From Nymphaea colorata (taxonomy: Eukaryota; Streptophyta; Magnoliopsida; Nymphaeales; Nymphaeaceae): a DNA stretch of 64,000 nucleotides. Shown piece by piece: positions 55,393 to 64,000 of this stretch. The notes under the pieces are model-generated. The model was not told the origin of the DNA and did not search any database. It was given only the letters and a program-made list of their open reading frames with translations. The stretch is taken from contig NC_045139.1 in assembly GCF_008831285.2 (NCBI RefSeq), positions 2,302,704-2,366,703 on the forward strand, read 5' to 3'. The position numbers and the translations under genes are program-made. Numbering within the stretch: position 1 is the first letter of the stretch; each line of letters starts with the position of its first letter.

Positions 55393-58300
55393 CGCAGGTT
55401 GGAGCACCTCCCGAGATAGCGTCGCTGTTAGAAGAGATACGACGAGAGAACGATGCCTGCAAGGCTAGTGCAGTCACCGGTTGCGTAGGAGCGGACCCTG
55501 AGCTCGACGAGTTCATGGTAGGCACCGCTTCTCCCTTTCTCCTTTTACCGGCCTCCGTGCCTCAAGAACCGCGTGGGATGGAAGATAATCAGTGTAGGAT
55601 AAAAGCAGGCTGGGTACAGACGAAGGTCTGATTTTCTCTTCTGTTCTCTTCTTTTTCCTGAGCCGTTCATTTGCTGTTGTCTTTTGTTCCTTAGGAATCC
55701 TACTTTGAGATCTTGGTGAAGTATAAGTCGGATCTCACGAAGCCCTTCGACGAGGCTACCACGTTCTTGAACAAGATTGAGAGGCAGCTGAGGAACCTGT
55801 GCAGCGGTACGACGGAAAGAAACTGTGGTTCTGGTATGAGATGGCATCTCTCCTTCTACTTCTTTCCTTCTTCTGTTTTCCGTTATTTTACAAACTCGTG
55901 TTCTTGTTCTGGTAAGGTTCTGGGCGCTTGAACTGCGTTCATCTGCTCCGGGTTCTTGGTTTTACCTTTCGGTATCAAAGCGTTCGATACCTCTGCTTGC
56001 CAAATATTTTGCCTGCCCAAGCATGCCCTGGACACCCTCGCTTTTTCGTGTCCGTAGATATTGGTGCGTGTATGTGCACCGATCGAGCGCACGCATTGGC
56101 ATGTATCCTTGGGGATGTGTGTGTGTGCTGTTGTGCAGGGTACGCCTTATCAATGGACATGAACGCTTAATTTTTCTCCTCGATTTGATGTCGATTAGTT
56201 GAATCTGCTCCGTCGGGTTGAACCAATGAACGCTCCTGTCAAGTTTCAACTTTTTCCTGTGTTCTGCTATTGAGTCGCTAAATTTCATTGTTGTGCTTTA
56301 GGCATATTCGATTTCTAGTTTCTTTGTACTGCTGCCAGGCTATTCATATTATGTTCTTGTGCAATATACTAATGGGAATCTGATTCATTTTGTTGTGGCG
56401 TGATACACTGAAACTATGACCTCATGTACCCATTAAAGCTATTTTCCTTCTTAGTTACAGTAGTGGCTTTTGAAATTTATGTTTCGCAAACCACTTGAGT
56501 ATCTATTCTCTTATTAAATAAGACGTGATTTCAGCATTTTTACTTTATTGATAAATTTTGGAAAAGGAAGTTCTGCTTGCTGTGTGTGGTGTGGTGTCTC
56601 TATTTTCGCAATGGCTCTCATGTTTATTTGTTCTGGTATCAAAGTTTGCAGAAATATTACTAGTGGATCTTATTGCTTCCTTTGTCCATTCTGATGGTTG
56701 TGCATGTGGGTTGCTTTCTCATTATGATATGTTTTCTAATTGATGGAAATTGCTCAAATTGATGTTATTCTACTCTCATCTTTGAATGTGCAGTAAACAA
56801 GAAATGTTTATATATTTGATAGAGCTTTATAATTTTGTTGCATTCAATTTTCTAAATATGTCATGCCTAATTGGCACAGCGTTTTTTTTTTTTTTTAAGG
56901 TTGTTTGGTTTATTGAATCTTCTTTTTACTTGAGTTGTATTTGTGTTTTTTTGTTGTATTGTTGATTTTTTCAAATTATATTGCTTCTAGATCCTTATAT
57001 TGTACCAAGTGGATGCATTATGTTGCTTCTAGATTTGAAGATATTTTCACATCTTAAACTTTTTTTGACCAAAACTCTTTTGTTGACTTGGCTTCCAAGA
57101 GAGTATTTCTTTGACTGTTAATTGCTTGCCTAGTGTTGTTTGGTGCTTTCACAGTTTCACCTTTGCTTGGGTTCTTTGTTGATATGTTTTTTTTTTTTGA
57201 GAATTGTGCATGTTGATCTTGCTTCTGGATCCTTATATTGTACCAAGTGAGTACATTATGTTGCTTCTAGATTTGAAAATATTTTCACATCGTGAACTTT
57301 TTTTTACCAAAACACTCTTGTGACTTCCCTTCCAGGAGAGTATTTCTTTGATTGTTGATTGTTTGCCTATTGTTGTTTGGTGCTTTCACGGTTTCATCTT
57401 TACTTGGGGGCTTTGTTCATAACTTCATGTTTTTTTTTCTATAATTGTACTAGTTGATCTTGCATCTCTACTTCTCTCGATAGCATTTTGTTTTTTGACT
57501 TTTCAAAATGGCATTTAATTCACCGAAGCTCAATGACTTTCGAGTTTTATTTATATGAATTTTTGGCTTTGCCTCTACTAGTTTGTCTCTACTGTATGTT
57601 AAGCCATTTGCATTATTTGATGGAAATATCAGGAATATTTTTCGTAGGTTTTATTTTGACAATTTTAGTGAGTTAGGATGATGATCTTAAAACCTTTGGC
57701 AAGCAGGGTGGGGTTTTCTAAAACTGTGTCTTCAATGTGTTCTGAATCCAGAGACATGCCTGAGATATTCTCAATGATTCATTGTAAGATCCACAAGGAT
57801 ATTCGCGAACATTAGAAAGATTTGGTTATTGGAGTAGAAAATTGGAGCAGTGTTTCACTCTTCAATTGTCGGTCATCTTCTATTTCTTAAATTTTTTACT
57901 GCCTTCAGTTATCTCTTGACTGGTCTTTTGGCAGAGATGTTATCTTTCATGATTTCATTTGGCTTGGCCTAAATATGTGGTGCACTATATTGGTTGATAT
58001 GTGCTTGATAAAGCTGATTTATGGCTGAATTGCATAGTCTGCCATTTGTACATCTTCCCGACTTAACAATCTTTTATTTTTTTTCCTGGATGAATCCAAA
58101 TTTCCCTTGCTCTGAAAGATAATGGCAGCAAAGCCATGGTGAACTATATAATACAATGCTTTGAGAGGCATGTCTTCCTGCAAGGGAATTGCATGTTTAT
58201 GTTGTGATGATGCTTGGTAAAGGGTCTTCTGCAGAGAAGTTGGTTTTAAGGTTTTTGATGTATGGTTGTGCACAGTACCTTGTTCTGTACTTGAGGTGTT

Positions 58301-59286
58301 TAATGTGGGACTACTGGTGGTCAATAAAATAAATCCGGTTTTTGCTAGTGTTTGAGCAGCAGTGCTTTCATTTTTAAACGTTTCCTTTGTTGATTATTTT
58401 TCATTAAAAATGTAGTTTTTCTAGTGACAGCTAGTAATCTTTTCAGGCTAATGTTGAGGCAACCTGTTTGCATATAAGTCATAAAATTTGTGTGTCACTA
58501 TATGTATGGAGGAGGAAAGTTGGTTCTGCTCATTTTAGATGTGCCACCATCTATTTAATGTGTTGCATGTTCTTTTAATTTGTCATCTCTTTGTACTTTG
58601 ATTGTTCTTAAAATTGTATTTCATTTTTTTTTATCGTTTGTGCATTGATATTAATTTGAACTGATTTGTGTGTTTAGATGAACAGGCTGGTTCTTCCGAT
58701 GATGAATTGAGTGCTGGGGAAGTGGAAACCCAAGATTCAAATCCACGCAGTCAAGAGCATGACCTCAAAGAGAAACTTCTTCGTAAATACAGTGGTTACT
58801 TGAGCAGCTTGAAACAAGAATTCTCCAAGAAGAAGAAAAAGGGGAAGCTACCAAAAGAAGCCAGACAGATGCTGCTTGACTGGTGGAATTTGCACTACAA
58901 GTGGCCATATCCAACAGTATGTTTATTTTATTACATCCTTACTAATCAAGTTTTATGGTACACTGTGGGACATGAAATTGCGATTGGGTGGGTTATAGGG
59001 TGTGTCTTCGTTTTTTCTTCTACTTTGTTGTTTATATGTGCATGCCTCCCAGCAAAATGCTCTACTACGGGCTTCCTGTGTGCTCGTTTGAATTGTTGAA
59101 AGATTATTATCTTTTTATTTGAATCAGGAAGCTGACAAGATTGCACTAGCGGAGTCGACCGGATTGGACCAGAAACAGATCAACAATTGGTTTATAAATC
59201 AGAGAAAGCGCCACTGGAAGCCATCCGAAAGCATGCAATTTGCTGTGATGGATAGCCTGTCTGCGCCTTTCTATGACGAAGACTGA
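53977..59286 (+). CDS. Class I KNOX homeobox transcription factor, KNAT2/KNAT6-like
   Basis: Nuclear TALE homeodomain regulator of shoot meristem and organ-boundary identity; partners are BEL1-like proteins. Exons 53977-54330, 55398-55517, 55695-55833, 58678-58916 and 59128-59286; phases agree and give 336 residues. KNOX1 (about residues 93-140) has [19 protein letters not shown] and [17 protein letters not shown]2 (about 148-195) has ADPELDEFM and [13 protein letters not shown]. An ELK-type helix ([14 protein letters not shown]) and the homeodomain with PYPTEADK and [12 protein letters not shown] follow. The intron at PYPT/EADK is the conserved homeodomain intron. The N-terminus (DYSD, SPEGL) and the short C-terminus ([15 protein letters not shown]) point to the KNAT2/6 clade rather than KNAT1 or STM. 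Intron 3 is 2.8 kb. AATAAA at 59565-59570 is a possible polyadenylation signal. Confidence 0.94.
54853..54893. repeat. (CT)n microsatellite in KNOX intron 1
   Basis: About 20 CT units. Confidence 0.95.
55364..55393 (+). repeat. (CT)n(GT)n run at the exon 2 acceptor of the KNOX gene
   Basis: Forms the pyrimidine tract directly before the acceptor CAG at 55395-55397. Confidence 0.85.
56981..57450 (+). repeat. 238-bp tandem duplication in KNOX intron 3
   Basis: Unit 1 starts at 56981 and unit 2 at 57219. Shared words include CTTATATTGTACCAAGTG, ATTATGTTGCTTCTAGATTT, GAGAGTATTTCTTTGA and TGTTGTTTGGTGCTTTCAC. A short third start (GTTGATCTTGC) follows at about 57450. Confidence 0.85.
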
Positions 59287-61858
59287 GGTGGACATCCTCC
59301 TTTCCTCGATGTATATAATACCTGTTTTGTTGTTGAAACTCATTGAGTGCAATCCAATGCATTCTTTGATATTTGTATGCTTCCTCTGTCGTGAAAATAG
59401 CATGATGGATGGGCTTCAAGGTTGATGTATTTATGCTTTATACTCCTGTTTCTGGCATCCCTTCCTTGTTAGCAGTCTCCATTTTTAAAGCGTTTGGATG
59501 CATTGTTTGTTCACAAACTTGCAGCACACTTGTGCCTTCTGATTCGACCCTGCCAGGTGAATCGAATAAACCCCAAATCTTTCCTACTTCGAATCCTGAT
59601 AGCTTGTATATATGCTATGATTCTGTGTTGCGAGCTAGACCAATTTGGTGCGTAAGATTGAGCGGCGTTGGCCTAGTATGGTAGCGTTGGGGTTGTATTG
59701 ATGTGTGTTTGCGAACTTAAAACCCACTGTGGTTGATGGATGTTTGCCACTGTTTTATTTCCTCCTTGGAACCTAGTGAGGGAGACGAGTAGAGCCGGTC
59801 CAACGCTTAGCAAAGTGATTCGGGCTCGTTCGAACCTTTTAATTTTATATTCGTCGAGAACTTTATGTCCATCCATATTGGAAATCAACAATATTTTATA
59901 TTTTGACATTTTAAGAACTCTTAGCAACATGCTTTGAGCTTTTAAGATTGGTCCTGGTGACATATGAAGAGTTTTTTAAGTGTCTTTGTATTTAAGAGAA
60001 TGTTTGGAAATACACTAAAAGTTTTGAAGTATAGAGAGATGAGTTATATATATATAGCTGAGTCGTTCTTCAATACTTGACAGTCCGGCTTAATGATGTT
60101 TTTAATCGGGTTGGACCATGATGTTTTGCCTTTTTATCATATATATGCACACATGTATGCGTATGTATGTACATATATGTATTTGTATATGTGTATTTGT
60201 ATGTACATCAGTTGGAAGCCAGTTCTACCTCCTGATTTTAAAACTGGGTCGTGTAGTTGGTGAGAGTGGGAAGACCAAAATTGGGTTCTTTTTCATAACC
60301 CACAAAGTTCCAAAAAACTTTATATCAACTGGTCCGTAATCAGATGTAAAAAGGCAATCTATATGTTCAATTAAACAGTTAAAAAGTGGACTCGTATGTT
60401 TTGATTGGCTTCTGTAATCTAATTGAGAAGTTATTTCTTTTCAAGACTATATTGTACTTTGTGATCTGTTGATTCGGTTCTGTTGAATATGGATTGGCCA
60501 TTTAAGTGCTCTGTGCACCTGGTTAGGGTGGGGCGGCCTACACGGCTCTTCCCATTGGAGTTCCCTTCTATCTGGATTCCAGAAAAAGCTAGCCGCTAGC
60601 CTTCTCAGTAAAGCAGGTAAGCTAAAACATAAAGGCTGCCATTAATTTTTCTCTTTTCTTTCTGGTTAGAATCACATCTGAGGTGACGCGAGTCTGCTGC
60701 TTGTCTGCCTGTTGTGAAAAGGCAGCCATTTGTTTACACTTTACATATTACATTTGACAAAACAGGACATAATTCACATGTCTTTTTTCATAAAATATAG
60801 TGAAATAATATATATATATATATAAATAAAGAAAAATATGATGAACATTTTATTACCTAACATTATTATTTGATATACTCTTCTCATTGCTTTTGTTCTC
60901 CACACTATCTTCGTGAATAGTTGCAGTCACCATTCATTCAACTAGATTTGATGAAAATTGTTTGCTTCTTTAATTTTAAGGAGATTCAAAGGTAGAGATT
61001 AAGTTGAAAAAAAAGTAAAATCCATTGATATTTTTAGGAGACTGAAATACCTCTCTCAATGGTGGATACAAATACAAATGAGTTTTCTTAAAAGAGATTA
61101 CTTGCATTCTTTGAGGGGTATTTCTGTTTTCTAAAAGTACAACTAAGGTTTCTATATTTTCATCATAATTTCTACGACATGATTTTTTTTTAAATCAGTG
61201 GTCAAGATAATTCTTATTACGGTATATTAGGGTATGGCATCAAATAAATAAATAAATATTTATTGCTCTTGTCTCAGATAGTTGTTGAATAGTGAAATTT
61301 TAAAAAATTATTTTTAAAAGGGCCATAAATCGCTGTTAAAACCACCGTAAATTATAGCGACATTATAAACAATGGTTAATATTAATTTAGACACCATTTT
61401 TAATGACAAAATTTTAAATTTAAAGAACCTAACAAGATCCAACGGACAACAACATCAAACTCTGGATCTCGTGGATATGTAGATTTCTGTGTGTATGGAT
61501 ATTATGAAAACCGTACTTCAGTTTCTACAAATTCAATTTAGAAAACTCTCTGTTTCGTGGGAAAATAATAACTAAACCCAAGTGCAATGGTGACACAATC
61601 AATTGATTTGTTTTATGAACCTGACTTTATTCTACACCTATGATTTTATCGAGTCTTTTGTAAATTTAGTTAAATTTGGAGAGATAAACATAATGGGAAT
61701 AGTTATTCAACTTGGTTGACAATATCGACATTCACCTAGTGAGGATCTATTTGATGGCATTTGAGCCATCATGGTGGATCACTGAGAGAAAAAAATGAGA
61801 AATAAGTGATATATATTCTCTTAATATAACATTCATTTATAGCTTTCTTCTTTTATTT

Positions 61859-61889
<31 letters not shown>

Positions 61890-61986
61890 TTGTCTTGTCA
61901 CTTTTAGTTTTTCAAGAAAAAATGGTGATGGATGGTTTGGTCTCAAGAGTCACAAAGTTGTTTAATCCTTAATGATGGACAGTTGA

Positions 61987-62026
<40 letters not shown>

Positions 62027-62465
62027 TGATACATATTCTCATGATTTGATATAAGTTCAAGATTTTGTTCTTTGATTTTCAATCCTAATAGAGTTTGCGT
62101 CCCTTATGAGTTAGCAATTATATTTGTAGGTTAGATTGTAAAAGGTTTTTTTATTGCGAAGGTCGAATTTTGTGAACTTGTATAATTCAATCTAGATATC
62201 TTGAAGAATAGACACATGATTTCAGGATAGAGTTTGATGTTTTTATGTTGTTAATAAATCTGGACGAACAGGGCAGCCGATTTGTTTAACCCACTTTAAT
62301 TTTTTCGCTTTCACTTAACCCAAACTGGGGATCTCCGTTCAGTCACGAAGTCGCCCACCCACACGTAAGCGTAGGCACTGGGCTAGCCGGCGAGTACCAG
62401 GTACCTGACCCGAGCCTGAAAAAAAGAGCATTGGGCGTGGGTTCGATAACAGTTTTTAATATATA

Positions 62466-62501
<36 letters not shown>

Positions 62502-64000
62502 TATATTTTATTATGATTTTTAATATTTATATATTATTTTATATTAAAAATATGTATTTTGTATTTTAATTGGGCCGGGCCCGGGCTTTGGATGTAGGAC
62601 TGAACCGAGCTCGACTTCTTATCGGGCCGGGCTGGCTCGATGCCCAGGCTTACTCGTAGGCACAGCTTCCACAGCAAAACCACGTGAATCAAAGCAGACT
62701 CTTCAAGATAGATTACCCGTATAACTTAGTTGGTGAGGTTAAGGGCTCGTGAAAATGCGTCTCTTGTGAGCATTAGCTTATGTTTTTTAAGCATAACATC
62801 ATTGTACTAAGTTGAATGGTGTACCGCTGTCCTCGGAACTCTGTAGACTGTAAAGGGAATAGGGGTTTCAAGTTTTATTAATTTTCAAAGTGGTGGGTTG
62901 TTGACTTCCTTCTCAAGATAGATAACAACATATAAAACTATAAAAAGTCTAATACTTTGCACGCTTGTTTTAATTTTTTTTGTTTAGATTTTTTTTCTGT
63001 TTAGCCGTAAAAGCAAATAAATTACCATGGGTTTTTATTTTGCCAAAATTTGATTGTGTGCTTGTAAAATTGTCAATTAAATGGGAGGATGTCCTAAATA
63101 GTAAATCCTGTTCGGATTTGAAAGCAGATCGAATTACTTAAAAAAGTTTTTACATCTCTTAAGAGAAAAGACTCTATTCAAATTGGGTTCGTATTCAAAG
63201 TTAAATATATCTGATTATATGTGGATTCAGATTTAGGTTAAAAAAGTGTTCTTATATGCCTTCTTTTTCAAAGTCGGATGTTAACATATTGTAATGCGAT
63301 TCTGATTGGATCAAAAGGCTAAACTTGAATTCCGATTTAAAAATTGGATTCCAATCGGACTTAAATTGGTGAACTCACATTTGAGTATAATATAGACATA
63401 ACTGCATTCTTATTCAAATTGGTCCAATTTGAAGAATTGATAATGCAGATATAAGGTACAGTAAGAGATTGTTGGTAATATAAGGTACAGTAAGAGATTG
63501 TTGGTAATAGTAATATTATGTTATTGTCGTATAAAAATGAAACAAATTTATACGCGATAATAAATGTGTCATGAATACACTTACATCATTTTAATTTTTT
63601 TTAAAGTAAATTTATGTTATAGTAACAATATGTTAATGTTGCTAAATCGCCAATAAAGCCAATTCAAATCCGATGAATTAACACTCGCGTTGGGTTGTAG
63701 TTGATTTGGCCGAGAGACAAGCTGTATGTAGCCGAGCTTGACTGTACCCTTAACCCTGACTCATTCAGGGGCTGGGCCCCAGCTATGCCGAGTCTGCTGG
63801 CGAGTAAGGATTGACATCGGGCTAAGCCGCCTTGGTAAGAACCGGGTTTGGGCCCACTGGATCTCTGAAACTTAGACTCAATATCCGAAACCCGGATTCA
63901 GGTTTGGCTCGGCCAGTTATAATAAAAAAATAAAAATTTAAAGATAAAAATATATTTTTAATAATAAAATATATATTATTATTAATAAAAAATATTTTTT
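59287..64000. other. 3' flank of KNOX and AT-rich intergenic DNA
   Basis: 59287-59700 should include the KNOX 3' UTR. Beyond that are microsatellites: (TA)n 61859-61882, (GA)n 61990-62024, (AT)n 62471-62496. GC-ended repeats lie at 62360-62665 and 63720-64000. No further gene supported. Confidence 0.55.
63451..63508 (+). repeat. 29-bp perfect direct repeat, two units
   Basis: Units 63451-63479 and 63480-63508 are identical, beginning ATAAGGTACAG. Confidence 0.95.

Noticed and set aside
62700-62900. tRNA-derived SINE (A-box-like TAACTTAGTTGG)
   Set aside because: No convincing B box or ends.

Overview
This window is nuclear DNA from a flowering plant. Its genes have GT-AG introns, the intergenic DNA is AT-rich and full of transposon debris, and both disease-resistance genes are TIR-NBS-LRR (TNL) type. 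Grasses and other monocots lack TNLs, so I infer a eudicot or an early-diverging angiosperm; I cannot name the species. No tRNA, rRNA or CRISPR was found.

Layout. (1) 366-5188 is a TNL gene whose TIR exon must lie left of the window. (2) About 6170-6770 holds a pair of GC-rich hairpins and a decayed endogenous pararetrovirus (Caulimoviridae) RT/RNase H fragment. (3) 7543-16892 is a second, complete TNL in the same orientation. It has a membrane-anchor-like N-terminus, about 30 LRRs and two single-base frameshifts. (4) 17496-22655 is a young Ty1/copia element with 329-bp LTRs differing at one base and a GCCTT target duplication. Its protease region is missing and gag is frameshifted. (5) 17021-34650 is a direct tandem duplication of the DNA behind the second TNL. 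Copy 1 later received the copia and holds a dead GH17 beta-1,3-glucanase; copy 2 is shorter and received a MITE. (6) 34651-41822 has no recognisable gene but contains MITE-like repeats and a perfect 4 x 42-bp minisatellite. (7) 41823-43725 encodes DPH7, the diphthine methyl esterase of diphthamide synthesis. (8) 43726-53976 is repeat-rich intergenic DNA and the upstream region of the next gene. (9) 53977-59286 is a five-exon class I KNOX homeobox gene of the KNAT2/KNAT6 type. (10) 59287-64000 is AT-rich intergenic DNA.

The genes do not form a pathway. A resistance-gene cluster with active duplication and transposition lies beside two conserved genes: DPH7, which modifies elongation factor 2, and a KNOX meristem regulator. 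Single-base indels that break frames (TNL A exon 3/4 junction, TNL B twice, copia gag) may be real decay or long-read assembly errors; this is the main uncertainty in the gene models. I found no convincing new biological system. The most notable observations are the membrane-anchored TNL, the four-fold LRR-block amplification, the protease-less but recently mobile copia, and the datable tandem duplication.
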